From positions 85,513,221 through 85,577,220 of the forward strand of contig CM059973.1 of the NCBI GenBank assembly GCA_030490835.1: a DNA stretch of 64,000 nucleotides, in the 5' to 3' direction. Below are positions 1-13,300 of the stretch, piece after piece; positions within the stretch are counted from its first letter, which is position 1, and each line of letters opens with the position of its first letter. Source of the stretch: Annona cherimola. Its lineage: Eukaryota; Streptophyta; Magnoliopsida; Magnoliales; Annonaceae. The notes beneath the pieces are model-generated. The model ran no database searches. It was not told the DNA's origin and saw only the letters and a list, made by a program, of their open reading frames with translations. A program made the translations under genes and the position numbers.

Positions 1-679
1 GCAGTGCGGTGAATGCAGGCAATGACCTTGTTTCATTATTTCATATGGCCACGACTCCAGTAAGATAGTAAGAACCACAACCACGAATAGGCAAACGAAA
101 ACCTATCAAATCTTTACCTTTTCAGGTCAAGACCAAGGGTAAAGAAATTCATTTTTAGAGTTAAAAGCCTCATCCAATAATTGTCAAAGAAGTAGATTTC
201 TTCAGACTTGATCATGGTGGAATTCCCATTTCATATTTTTTCGTGTATAAATCAAGCACAGAATCAATATAATAGATACAGAGCTATTTAAGCTTGCGAT
301 AGCAAAAGTTTTTGTCATAACTGAACAAGTGCACTTTCTTGCGGACAATTTTCTACACATTCCGATTTCTCTCCTCCCCTTCCAATTTTCTTTGCACATT
401 CTAGATATCAATCCACTCCTATATTTATGCATGTACGCCTCTTTATAATCTCCAAAAGATCTTGCAAAGCATAGATATAAAAGGGGACAAACCTATTACA
501 CAAAAAAGATGAAAAATCTACGAAGGGGGGAAAACGAAAAAAAAGAAAATCAAAGAAAGAAACTAATACGTTTTCAGTGCAGAATTGGCCCCATAAATTC
601 TGGATCAAGAGATGCAACCGAAACATCGAAATTCGAGAATAATCGCCAGGAAAGTAGAAATGGGAGAGGTTTCCATTAC
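1..679 (-). other. Probable first intron of a gene running off the left edge
   Basis: Read on the minus strand, this begins with a good donor (GTAATG at 679) straight after a CT-rich leader-like exon. I see no convincing coding exon before the window edge. The short open frames here do not resemble a known protein and several lack an ATG. It is called an intron only because of the donor and the change in composition; the gene body would lie outside the window. Confidence 0.3.
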
Positions 680-890
680 CTGGAGAGAGGGAGAAAATAG
701 GAGGAAAGCGAAGACGGAACAACGGATTTGCAGGAGTAGAAGCAGAAAGTACTAAGATCAAACGCCGCTAGAAATATTGCCGCTTCAAAAGCGAGCCCGA
801 GAGGAAAAAGAGATTAGGAGCGACGCGGCAAGGACAGAGAAAGAGGAAGGCGGGAGGGACACGCCACGCGCCCAACCGCTTTAGGCAGTA
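680..890 (-). other. Probable 5' leader exon of a minus-strand gene
   Basis: On the minus strand this block is GC- and CT-rich, unlike the AT-rich flanks, and has the pyrimidine tracts typical of plant 5' leaders. It ends in CTCTCTCCAG followed by the donor GTAATG. The open frame crossing it has no ATG start, which fits a leader better than coding sequence. The transcription start is not fixed; the upstream limit of 890 is an estimate from composition. The protein cannot be named because the coding exons are outside the window. Confidence 0.35.
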
Positions 891-2025
891 GGCTAGGCTG
901 CACGAATTTCCGTACATATCAATTCGTTGCCGGCGACTGGCGAGGGGATTTTCCGTTGACGGTTGTGTCGCTGAATTTGGAGATTATAAGATTTTATTGT
1001 ACAAGTATGTTAGTGTTCTTAGTATTTATTTGCTCAAAAAGATGATATTAATTAAATAAAAGTTTTATTTTTTTTACCATAATACATCTCGAATTAATGC
1101 AAATGTAAAACCGGTCTCCGTTTGGCAATGGAAAGAGGGAAAAAGCAATATGAACAGTGGTGAATTTACGCGATTGTTGGGTCTTTGTAATGTTCCCGTA
1201 CCATAATTCATAATAAATTATCATGCGCCAGTGATGCTATCAGTGGCAACCAATGGTTGAAATTCTCCAAGAAACGTGGCCCGAAGGATGGCGGACGTTT
1301 GACCCAATCCCGTAGTTTTTTGAAGAAATGCTTCATGTCTAAGCAACTCGTGCAGCCTCACCATCACCATCTAATATTCTAGCAGACGCAAATAAAATGG
1401 ACGGTTTGGACACCAGCCATTGATGCTGCAACTTCTTTCTATCTTCTTTTTTGAAAATAAAAAATCGCTTTTCTTTTGGAAACTTGTACATTTGTCACCT
1501 TTCATTAAATGGAACGATAACAGGCGTCTGGTGGCAGCCTTTTTCATTCCATATCATATCGTACGCAAACCTTCAGCAATCTGGATCATATTAATTCAAA
1601 TACGGACTATTGTTGAATAAGTGTAGAGATGAAGAGCTATAAATGAATGATTCTATAATTGAAAATTCGGAAAATGTGATATTGCCTACCTCTCTCCAAT
1701 CCATCTTCAATTCTTCGCATTCCTCAAGCTACTCTGTGAATCTGCCAGCCTCCCCAGCCAAAAGTTCTCATGCTTATGCTTCTAAGACACCAGAGTGGAT
1801 GGATCTACAATTTCCTGAGCATATCAAATGACACGTGCAGTTGAACTACGCAACAAAAATTGTCTAAAACAAGTAAGACTGTAAGTATCTTTTAGTCTTC
1901 AAATTTTGATTAATACTATAACCACTTGTAGTGTTGATTTTAGAATTTTTTTTCTAAAATACCCAGTGGCAGTATCTTTTGTGCTGAGGTGGTATCATGG
2001 TTTCTCTTTATTTGCGTTCTTTTTT
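891..2025. other. Intergenic, nothing recognised
   Basis: The first 80 bases probably hold the promoter of the leftward gene. Beyond that the DNA is AT-rich with only short frames that lack codon structure or family resemblance. No RNA gene or complete transposon terminus was seen. Confidence 0.4.
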
Positions 2026-2486
2026 GAGTCAATTTCAAATATATTCATCACATTTGTCCTTAATTACAAATATACTTATTAAGTTTGAAAACTTTCACAT
2101 ATATCATTAAGTATTTGATTAATTTTAAAAATACCCAATATCACAGTTAAGAACATTTAATAATTTTAAAATCCCAAAACACCCCTAATTGATCTAGCAT
2201 TTATTATCGTACTGTCAAAACTCATTCTGTTTAGCTTCTCTTTCAAGTTGGATAAATTTTCATCATTATATTCGACTTCTGTCATAGTTAAATTACTATT
2301 ATTATTAAATAATAAGAGACATTTTGAACATTTTTTATGATTATTAATGGTAATTTTTAATTGTTCTTGCAAAATTGGTATAGATGACATTTCATCCATA
2401 TGTAGTGAATATATGTAAAAGTTTTCAAACTTAGTAAGTATATTTCTAATTAAAGCAAATGTAGTGAGTATATTTAAGATTAACCC
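2026..2486. mobile_element. MITE family 1, copy A (Mutator-like, 9-bp TSD)
   Basis: A 461-bp AT-rich element with long imperfect terminal inverted repeats. The left end reads GAGTCAATTTCAAATATATT, and the reversed right end reads GGGTTAATCTTAAATATACT; both continue into ACTACATTTG-like and TAATTACAAATATA-like motifs. The flanks are ttctttttt on the left and ccctttttt on the right, which agree at 7 of 9 positions. A second copy at 37490-37970 has the same ends and a perfect 9-bp duplication, which sets the family. No coding capacity, so non-autonomous. A 9-bp duplication points to the Mutator superfamily. Confidence 0.7.
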
Positions 2487-2891
2487 CCCTTTTTTTTTAC
2501 AAAATGGGCAACGCCTAGTGCTGACGTCAAAAGTGAGTGGTTAATTCACATTTTAGCTTTCAATGTCATTGGATAAAGTGAGCACAGCCTTGTGTTAAAA
2601 ACTTTAACGTTGGTGCAACATTTTGGAATGATTTAAAAACCACCTCATTTCAACTTGGTATATGTTGAAATGTAATTGAAGGATCTAAAACTGAAGCCCG
2701 AGTCATTCTTGACCCAGTTACCCTTCCCAATTCATGAATTTCAAGAATTCAGCTCCCCATAGTCTATAAATTAAAGTCTCTTTGCTAAATTTGGAGTTGG
2801 CTTTCAAGAATTTTTGGTTTCATTTTTGCAAATCCGAGTGTTGCTTTTAAAAGAGAGTTCTTAGTTTTGAAACTCTGCTGGTTTTATGCTC

Positions 2892-3299
2892 GATGAGTGA
2901 TTTTGTTAGTCCAGGTTAAATAAATATCTCACTTAGCCTACCTTAAAAAACCTATTTACCGCAACTTTTTTTTTTACTTTTTTCTTTGTGCACTTGTTTA
3001 TCTAAATGTATTTAACATATAGACCAAGTTTTATCATTTTTGAATATGTTTATCTATTTTTTTTTGAGATTTTTAAATATTTATTGTGTATATATGTATT
3101 TAAAATATCCTTATTTTTTAAAATCTAAAAAATATATATATACATATTCAAAAATGATAAAACTTGATTTATATATTAAATATATTTAGATAAACAAGCG
3201 AATGAAGAAAAAAGCAAAATAAATAAATATTTTAAATAGAATTTTTGATGTGGACTAAATGAAGCATTTACTTAGCCTGAGCTAACCGGATCACTCCTC
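2892..3299. mobile_element. MITE family 2, copy A (Mutator-like, 9-bp TSD)
   Basis: A 408-bp palindromic element. The left end GATGAGTGATTTTGTTAG pairs with the reversed right end GAGGAGTGATCCGGTTAG, and the inverted match extends about 48 bp. It is flanked by a perfect direct repeat tttatgctc (2883-2891 and 3300-3308). The interior is a near-palindrome of AT-rich arms meeting around 3095. A second copy is at 21501-21901. It is non-coding. Confidence 0.8.
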
Positions 3300-3308
3300 T
3301 TTATGCTC

Positions 3309-4020
3309 TGATTTGATTCCTTGTTGCAATTGGAATTTCTTTAAAGTTTCATTCAGTTTTAGCAAGAAACAATGGAGGAAAATTTTTAAGTACACTGCAA
3401 AGAGTACAGCTCTATTCCTCACGAAATTGAGAGTCAAGGATTCATGTGCGTGCTTAAAAACTTCCTTTCAATCCGGTTACTAGTTTCATTTTTTGCTTTT
3501 CCCTTTAAGTTCTTATTGATTTTGCAACTGTTTTTGCTGGATCATTTAAAGTATGCATGTTTAGCTTCTGGCCAATTGAATTTGATAGTATTCATATTTT
3601 CTTGAATTCTCAAGCTCGTTGAAACATGCATATGTAAAAATGTTTGAATCAAATCTACTAATATAGCTTGCTGCCTGGTTCCAAATATTCATCGAACACC
3701 TAGTGAAAATCCAGTTCATCAAATGGTCACGTAAAAATGTACCGTACAATGGGTGCCTAACACCTACCCATTACATGACTTGGCAAATAACCATGCAATC
3801 GCTCTGTTGACCAATCTAATTGTATTGATCTTTACATATTTTAGAAAAAACTGGTGGCGAATCCCTCATCCCCTACCATTAAGACCCCATCATAACAAAA
3901 TGTTTGTTTACTTTTTTATCATGCTTGTCACTTTTATCACAAAAGTATCATCAAATTTTCATAGTAACAACCACAAGCAGTTCATAAAAAAATTTGTTTG
4001 CTTATTTTTAATCATGCTTA
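3309..4020. other. Intergenic, nothing recognised
   Basis: AT-rich DNA between two MITEs, containing only short frames without recognisable products. It lies downstream of the 3' end of the SET-domain gene. Confidence 0.4.
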
Positions 4021-4021
4021 A

Positions 4022-4278
4022 GGTCCGTTGGCAGCATGTAAAAAAGAACTCAATCCTTCCTACATGTTTTGACATGATTTAATATTTTAATTATCTAAAT
4101 ATCCTATATTTTCTATTAGCACCTCTAAATTTTAATTTTTTCACATCTTTTTGTATAACTATCAGATCTATTTTATTTTTATAATCTTTACTCATAATCA
4201 TTACCATTATCATATCATCTCTCACTTTTTAAAAATTTTCCTGTTTTCGGTTTTTTTTAACCTCCTTCCAAACGGACC
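4022..4278. mobile_element. Short hAT-like MITE
   Basis: About 257 bp bounded by the inverted ends GGTCCGTTGG and CCAAACGGACC, with the interior TATCATATCATC and TTACTCATAATCATTACC signature seen in the GTGTGTTTGG-ended MITE family elsewhere in the window. No clear 8-bp target duplication is left. Non-coding. It lies just beyond the 3' untranslated region of the SET-domain gene. Confidence 0.5.
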
Positions 4279-4338
4279 CAAGCAATTAGTGTTTTTTTTT
4301 TTTTTTGGGAAGATTTGAAATAAGGACTAGCAGAATTA

Positions 4339-4344
4339 TATTGA
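4339..4344 (-). terminator. Possible poly(A) signal of the SET-domain gene
   Basis: On the minus strand an AATATA-type near-upstream element lies about 50 bp past the stop codon at 4395. Plant poly(A) signals are loose, so this is only a candidate for the 3' end. Confidence 0.3.
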
Positions 4345-4394
4345 TGTTACGCATTTGGACACAACAAAACAACGTCTGCACACAGTAAATTGCT

Positions 4395-7300
4395 TTAGCC
4401 TCTGGATAAAGCAGCACAATAATTCAACAGCCATGCAGATGCAGATTGTAGGACTCTAAGCTCGCCTGTGAGAAGATCTTTTGCCATTTGCATTCGATGT
4501 AAAAATTGGTAGCTGATGTCACCGGAGTCTGTGGAAGTGAACGACTGCAGCAGCAAACAACACACAAATATCATGCAGTGTTTGAACATTCTTGAGAAAT
4601 CATGTGCCTCAACAGTTTCTGTAACAGAATGACGGTATCAATCAGAACTGGATTAGATCTCTTTCTTTTCTCAGATTTTATCTTGATAGTGTATTTGTAG
4701 GTTGGGTCCTCTGTGATATTTAAGTGGGAACAAGTGATTCTCCATTTTCTCCAAGGTAGTAAAGCTGGGTCATGCCAAACCTTGTTCTTCAAATATGCCT
4801 TGAGTATATGATATTTACGTGGCAATCAATGATTTTTCATGTTCCTTGATAGTTCAGACCTCAGTCTTCAAACACACCATGACTAAAGTAAATGGCATGA
4901 ATGAGTAAGTTTATAATGGTTGGAAATGCATTTTTGTAATTTGTACTGGACACATGGAGCTCAAGAAACATGCATCAGGCGGCTGACCTGTTAACAAATT
5001 GCCCCATCATTGACTGGCTGGACCACAAGTACAAGTTTCCAACCGTCAATTGCTTCACACCACACCACGATGGCCCAATTGATGCAAGGGGCTGTGCAGG
5101 CATAGATGCTTGTATGCGGAGGGCCATTGGTATAGCAACTTTTAGCTCTTCAGTCCAGTAAAATATTACCTCAATAGAAATGGCATGTTCTGAAATCAAG
5201 TCTGTAATTTTTGAAAGCAGCATTTGATGGGCAATAATCTCACGATCCCTGTCCTTCAATGGTTGTCTTGCCAGTCGACCGTCAGTCTGAACAGCCTCCA
5301 CAGCTAAATCATTGAGATCTGAGGTTGAAATTTCATAAAGAAACCAAGCGCAGCAACAAGTTTCATAAGAGAAATGCAAAGATTTTTCTTTTCATGATAA
5401 AAGACAACAATTACAAAGGAAATCAAAAGAATAGAGAAGACCTTCGGCAGAGGTGCTTGATAGAACCCGAGCAAATGCACGGAGTGCTTGTGGGATGCCC
5501 TTACCCTTTCCCTTAGCAGATTTCACTTCCCTATTCAGACTCAAAAATTTAAAGACATGAGAAAGAAGAAATAGTTATGTAAAAGAAAAAAGAAAAACAG
5601 AGAGGAATAGAAAACATAATTCAAAGAAAGAAAATGCCATAATGTGCAGTGTGCATCATGTCCGTAATACAGAGCTCCTTCACAGCAAGAGTATTTAGCA
5701 ATTTGAACAATAGATTCAGAAGGCCACCAATACATGATGGAAATATTTAATAATAAGCTTGTGAGTTGCACACTTTTACCCTCTTGGCATCTGACTGTAA
5801 TTCTTCACTACATGGCTGAAATATGATTAAAATCCTTGCATTTCGCTAATAGGCCATAACCTGTGTTTGCTATTTTCACATTTAGTATTGTCTACTCAAA
5901 CCACTAGTTAAACAAAATGATGTGTCCACACTGCTGCTATCAATTCACCACCCACTTCAAAACATTGTGCACTATCATAGGCAGTAACTGTCCATCATTC
6001 TGCTGAATTGGATGTCTATTTAAATCCATCCCTACTGTCTATGACTGTGTTAAATGTATAAAGTATAAATGGATGAAGTATATGGAAGAAAGAACAAAGA
6101 ATTGAATAATCAATTACTGAATCAGAAAAGGGGGAAAAAGAGCTGAAGAGACATGGATTTCCATTTTTTATGTACAAAGAGAGAAGACGATGTCACACAT
6201 TTGCATTCTTATCTTTTTATCTTTCAAGAATAGAAAGTTTAATTCATGAAGAATGAGGCACAAAATTAATACCAACTTGATCGTAAATAAGTTCCCAGAG
6301 TTAACACCATTTCCATTTGGTGTGGTGGTTGTCATGGAATGTTCATGAAGAAGTTCTAGTTTCAGGGTACGGAGAGGATCATGGTCAGGCACAGTCATCC
6401 AGACTTGAACCTGTGAAAACATATGGAGATCAGATGCTGAAGCATAGGTAGAACCTCAACAGTCTACAGAAGATTCAGTATTTCCCCACGTAATAGGTAG
6501 AACACAAGAATCAAAAGTAAAAGTACCGTGAAGATTAGACAAGGGCTGACTCAATACTCACCCAAAAAAAAAAAAAAAAAACATAAAAAAAAAAAAATCA
6601 AAATATGCGTGAAGGGAATAAAGCGACGCTTGAGCATCCAAAATAAGTCTTTACCCCGAGCAGGCCTATTTGGGAAATGGATGCAGACTCTTAGCTCAGC
6701 TCACTAGTAGTTGGGATCATTAGAGACCTATCAAGATCGTTTAACTGTGTTTGTAGGGGGTTTTACCATTTTGAATCAGGAATTCACATCCTGAGCATTT
6801 GGCAGTTGTTATCCTTTCAAACGATCATTGTTTCTGGATTTTGGATGTTTTTGTTTAGATTCACTCTTCACTGCATCAAAAATGTGAAGCAAAATGGGAA
6901 AAAAATGTTGCAGATAACAAAGTGACCATGAAGATACTAACGAGAGAATTGATCATTATCAACAGTACAAGCAACACACAAGTCATCATTCTGATTTTGA
7001 ACATAGATATTCAATAAGCATGTGATTTCCTCATTAATCAACATAACAGATAACAGCCATCACATTTAATGGTTAAAAAACATCCAACTTTTAGCAGTAA
7101 CTTGGCCAGCATCTAGATGATGCAGACAAGATTCCAGACGGACAAAAGCAGGAATACCAGACACAGAATGCTTTTAAAGCAGAAGTTGAGTCCAACCTGA
7201 TCATAAATGTTGAAAGGAACAGTAAAACCAAAGTCCAGTATTAGTGTGGAATTTGGGAACTTCCCATAGCTTATTAGAACCTGAAAAATTAGTCACAGCA

Positions 7301-10300
7301 TTCCACAAAATTTTCAATATCAAGAAGTATCTGGTCTAGAATTTTCAATATGAATATCTAATCTAGCTTGAATACATGCAGCTAGCAAGAGGGCAGATGA
7401 CAGAGATGAATTGGCATGGCACAATCATCTTAATTTTCTTATTCAGTGCAAAGAAGTGAATAAGAATCCAAAAATAATCTTCGTCGCCAATAATGATTAG
7501 AAGTCGAAGAAAAAGTCTCCTCTTTTTCATTTTTTACAATGATGGTGGTTTTAAGTATGGTTGCAACCTGCAAGTATTCCCCTTGAAATCTGAAGCCTTG
7601 AAATAGTCCATTTTTTCAGAGACAGGCCACACTACCATCAGTGCACCACATAGCGGATATATGAAGAATTCAATCGGGGCAAGTGCACCAACTGAAATTT
7701 CAAAAATTATATAATTTCCCTTAAATTTTTGGAAAATAGTTTAAAATATCACTTATTTTAGGATGATTGCTCCCTCTCAAATAATAATATAACCCCTTCA
7801 TGTCAAATTGCCCTGACTTGCCAAAATTCCTAGATCCACCACTGGAACACCACCTACGCAAGACAAGGAAGAAGAAAAGGTGAAGGGGGCAGGGATTGCC
7901 CATGCTAGGCTGGGCCATTTTGGATTCTCAACCACATATTAGACCAGCAAGAGACCAGGTTTCCATTTTTTTTAATGCAAGCCTACCCAAGTCTGAATTC
8001 GCCAGCCAAAACCTGGAGAACCCATGGTTTGGTTAGAATCAAAGTCCGGCACTACCGGTAAAGTTGCTGGTGCTGCCTGGAAAGATTAAGGTTTTCTTCT
8101 CACATTGTCTACTTGTGCATTGTGTATATCTCAAAACAAATCTCCATAATAATTTTGCAAATGCCAGTGTTTTCAAAATATATATTTACGTGGACTCCTG
8201 ACACCCAGACTGGATTGAAGTATGCAACCATGCATTCTACAGGTTTCAACTCTTTGACTCCTCATCTCAGCTTGGGCTGACAAGATGTCACGCTAGAAAT
8301 GGAATTCAGCCTAAGACATTAAAAAGATAAAAATAATAATAATAATTGAAAAGTAAAAGAAATCCCTAAATATATAGATATATAGTTTAAAAAATAAAAG
8401 AGTAAAAGAAATCCAAAAATCCCCCCCCCCCCCCCCCCCCCCCAAATCATAAATTGATATTTAAAAATGGGCTCTGCCAAAAAATACAAGGTCCACCAAA
8501 TTTACCTAATTTATAGCATAACATTTGGACTGTTGCCATGACCACTAGATTGGTGGCTTTGCACTTGCCCACCATGGGATTCCACCCAAGCGCTCATGCG
8601 TCGAGGTCATCTAACAGAATAAGTCCAATCCCTCAAAAGAAATTTACCTCTAAAAGATAATGTAGTATGATGTGAGGTCCATCCTTGGTTATCCATTGCT
8701 CTAAAAGTGGTTAGATCATTAGACTAATATTAGAAATGCATGGCTCCTTTTTTTTTTTTTTTTTTTTGAAAGGAATGCATGGCTCATATTTAACAAACCT
8801 AATGGATAAGCACAGATATCAACTATTCATTTGGTCAGACAACTCAAACCTTTGATTATGCCCACATTGCCCTAAAAATCATCATGATCAAATGAGGCTA
8901 ACCCTTAGATTAGATGACAGCTTAATGGATGGTCCATCATAAGTTTATTGAAAAGATAATAGGCATCCAGCATGGAACACCATGAACAGTCCTTTGGTCA
9001 TCCATCCCTTGAATTGATTTTAAGACAGCAACAACAACAACTGATACTTAAGAAATGGATGGCATGTTGAATATAGGAAATTTCAGCGTAGAGAAGGCCC
9101 ATTTGAGATGCCGGACTTTGGACCACCCTTCATTTGAAAGTTAGTTCAGTTTGACTGGGACAAATATAAATATTGAATTCATTAGCATAACAGAGATATG
9201 GAATATGGATAATAGACAATTCATTTAATAAGGCCATCCTGCATTTTCATCAATCTAAAATAAATATCAGGCCACCCCTTATTCCCACAACTTAAAGATA
9301 TATGAAAGCCACAATTTAAATATAGTACAGAAACCAAAGGGCCTGATTGGCCCTGATCTGCTACATAGAATGGATGTACTTGGAAAAGCTTAATTCGGTA
9401 TGCACTTTCCACAAAATCCTCTCCCCATCAACACCTAATTACCTATATTTCCAACCATTACTATGTGCGACAAGCAAATCCAGAAAAGCACGATACCTCT
9501 TCACCTGTAGCATAATCTCGGTCAGCAATAACCTGCAAAAATGGTACCAGAGCATAAAATAATAAAATGCTTGTAGTCTAATTATCCTATTCATTTCTGT
9601 TTAGGTCATGCATCATTTTGAATCATTTAGAGTATAGGATACAGAAACTTAGCTATCTGAGTGTTTTTTTTTTTTTTTGGGGGGGGGGGAGGGATGAGAA
9701 GCTATCTGAGGAATTAGAGGAAAGGAAACAGATCAATTTTTTTCAAGGCTCAATTGGGGAGTGGATTTGATTAAAATGGAATCGCATGGAAAGAAAATTG
9801 GCCTCAGGAACATAAGTGATGGTGTCCAAGTGAAAAAAATAAAAAATAAAAAATTTTTGGTTACATTCAGTGGGAGAAAATGCTCCCCACGGGCTTCGAA
9901 CCATGGATCTCTGGTACACATGTCAGGACGAGGAACCAGCTGAGCTATGCCTAGGGCCCAATTAAGTTAAAGTTGAAACTATAGTTAATGAAGAAAAAAT
10001 AGGCTCTATGAAAATTACATATGAACTCAACTCTTGGGAATTTCCATGGTTTTCACAATGAGGCACTTCTTGTTTGTTTAAACATTAAACATGGCAACTC
10101 GTGAGCATTCATTTGTCACTCCTCTACTGGAGACAGTCATTAGAATGCAACAAAACCTTGTAGACATTGGTATTTATTGGCAAATGTAACAGACATCTGT
10201 GCAACTAGATGAATAGATCCTTTTCTTCTTCATTTTCTTCTCTCTTTTTTTAACATTCATTGATCTCCTCTACCGGAAACAATTATTACCAGGCATTGGT

Positions 10301-13300
10301 ATATCATTGCCAAATGTGACAGATAGGTACCTTTGAGATTTTTTCATCTTCAAACCTCAATAAGAATGCCTCTGAAATCCCATTATGATTTAAAAAGTCT
10401 GCAAAAGGAACCTACAGAATAACAAGAAACAAGAATTCAACGCAAACAAAATATCCTCTAAATATTAAGACTATGGCGGATAAAAAATAGAGAAGAAATG
10501 ATACCAAGGCTAGGCCTTTTGTTGATTTCCATGCGCGTGATGCAACTGGAATATTGAAAAGTAAAAAGTAAATTCACATCAAGAAAACAGCATAAGTCTT
10601 AATGGAAACAAAATTGATTAAGATTCATGATGTTGGTTCACAGTGAAGTTCAAAAAATGACTGCAAGTACTAATTTACCCTCCTTCAGCATGGCAGAAGC
10701 AATAACTGCACAGAAGTTCCCCCAATGGAAGCATGGAAAAAATTAAATACTTATCATCATTATAATCCTAGTTTATTTTAAAGTAATTCACAATGTCATA
10801 GATTTTTCTTCTAATTAACAAGAGGATTATAAAGGAACTAAATTTACACGTGATGCTCCAACTTTCAAGAAAGCAATCAAAGGTTGTGAAATGCAAAGTC
10901 ATCGAAGAAAAAGTTATATTTATGCCCAGAAGATCAGTCTAGACATATATACATATTATGAAGATAAACTCTCACGTAAAATGAGAAAATTAATCAGACT
11001 TACTCTTTTTAGGGGTGTGTTGTGCTTCGCGAATTAGGTAAATTTGACTTCGTTCCCAAAAATATTTTTCAAAAATTACAAGGAAAATTTGTTTTTTTGA
11101 GAAGCAATTTGTAATCAATGAGACGGTAATTGTAACAGATATGTCCGTTTGAAGTACATAAAAGATCAGCATTATTAAAAAACTTATCAACATTCTTTGA
11201 AAAGTTCAAGCTAATGCTCAAAATTTAAATCCCGCAGCCAGTACTACTGTACTAGTCACCACTTGCTCGACATGACAGAATTAAGGGTGCACAAGGTGAA
11301 AGATCCAAGGTTCAAAGTTGAGTAGAGGCATTTGCCTCATTACCCCTCCACTAAAGTGTCCTCCGTCAATGGCCTAGTTATCAAAGGTAAGTGACGTGAT
11401 AAATAATAATAATAATAATAATAATAAATTCATGTAGCACTAGAAATCAAAAAAACTTACAGTACTCTGGTAAAGAAAAGAACAAGAAGTTATAGTATGC
11501 TACATCTTTATTGGAATCTAGATAATGTATGAGATATGAAATTAATCACAATATATTTCCAAGATAAATCAAAATATAATATTATGAAGATAAATCAAAA
11601 CATTTTCACTTTATATACCAAATTGCCCACTAGCACAATGTCCAGATGAGAAACTTATCAATGCAGCAAGTACTGATAGTTACAATAAGCCATGCATTGT
11701 GCAGCAAAAATGTTAGACTGTCACTCTGTAGAGGCATAGCCAATTGATAAGCAACATATACACAATATGTTAGGATGGCTAAAATGAAAATGTCAAGAAA
11801 AAAGAGTTGTAAGAGGAGAAAAATAAAAATAAAAGCATCAAAGGTGATTTACAGGTGACATCAATTGGCAGTACAAGAAGGAAATGGTAAAGTTTCTATG
11901 ATTTTGTACACACAAGGTTCGTACCTGTACCATAAGCATGCATGAAACTGTCAATTGTTACTTCTCCAAAAATCTGATGAAACCGTTCAAGAGCCTGATC
12001 CACAGCACAATATTAAAACATTTCATTTTCCATATCAGTATTAAAACAGGAATCTTCAAAAAGATACTGCCATAGCAAGTTTTAGAAAACAGAACGTGAG
12101 ATTAAAGATTTTCGAGAAGAAGAAACTAAAAAAGTCGCAACTTCTCTCTGACTTGATGATTTCATTTACATGAATTCAAATAACTGAAATCAGTCATCAG
12201 GTACTGGAAAAGATAGATGACATAGGTTCGCAGTTTGTATATGTCATTCATGACATTGAAAGAAATCTTTACAAAACAGAAGGGCAACTTATCTATTTCC
12301 TTCCCCCAACATCTTTAGAGATGAATGGGGTTATAATCATGTAAAGAATTAAAACAAGATTTTTTCAATAGCTTCACACTTCAATTAGAGTGAAACAAAA
12401 TAAAAGAACGAGGAAGGCCCAATGATAACACATTGTAAATCCCACATGCCCAACAAATAAAAGTACAGTTGAACATGTGAAATATGTAAATCTTCATTGT
12501 CACATAAAAACACCAACAAACGTTGAAATAATAATCATTCCAGCTGTCTATCATACCAAAACACCATCACCACTTCAACTTTAATTGGTCCACTGGCTTG
12601 AACTTTTTTGCATGGTCATTTTAGGTTCAAGAGTCCCATATATTCAATGAAAGAATGGAAAAGCATTTTCAGTTCCCAGCTTCATTCCTGTTAAACTGCA
12701 GTTTTTTCACAAAATAGATACCATTAGTTTGTCAAATTGCAAACTACATCCTATGTTTTGTGTATTTGCAAAATAGACCTTGTAAACTCACGATTTTTGT
12801 AGAACAAACATGTAACCAACACCCATGCAAAATCAGATGGATTCCATCAGATTGGCTTGGCCATTGAAATGGACAACCCTGATTAACCATCATCAGAAAA
12901 TCACTGGCAGTGATGTCTCCAATGCTTTCCAGTGGCTAAGAGTGAAGAGCAGTTATGTGGAAGTTTTTGTCAATACGAAAAATGTTAAAGGGCTGAAAGG
13001 ATGAAATTTCTCAAACTCCGCGGTTTGCACAGACATTAATGAAAGGATCCACCCTGTGAAATTCATGAATTTCTGGGGCCTATTTTGGACATACACAAAC
13101 ACAACAGCCTTCCAGACAAAACAAAAACTCAGTGAAAAGTTATTAATTGAACTTTGGTCAGGGATGTGCATGCAAGGAACATCAACTGCAGAAAAACTTA
13201 CTGGTTTGACTTTCAAATATTCTTTCTCAAGACGATCTTTATGGTTGATGGTTTCTTGATATACACGGCTAGTCTGAACCATCTCCAGTTCATCTTTGGT

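Noticed and set aside
7690..7920. Minus-strand frame with a SGGSRNFGKSG-like stretch
   Set aside because: It resembles a dispersed plant repeat (GTGGTGGATCTAGG) more than a gene, and lies inside intron 10; ends could not be set.
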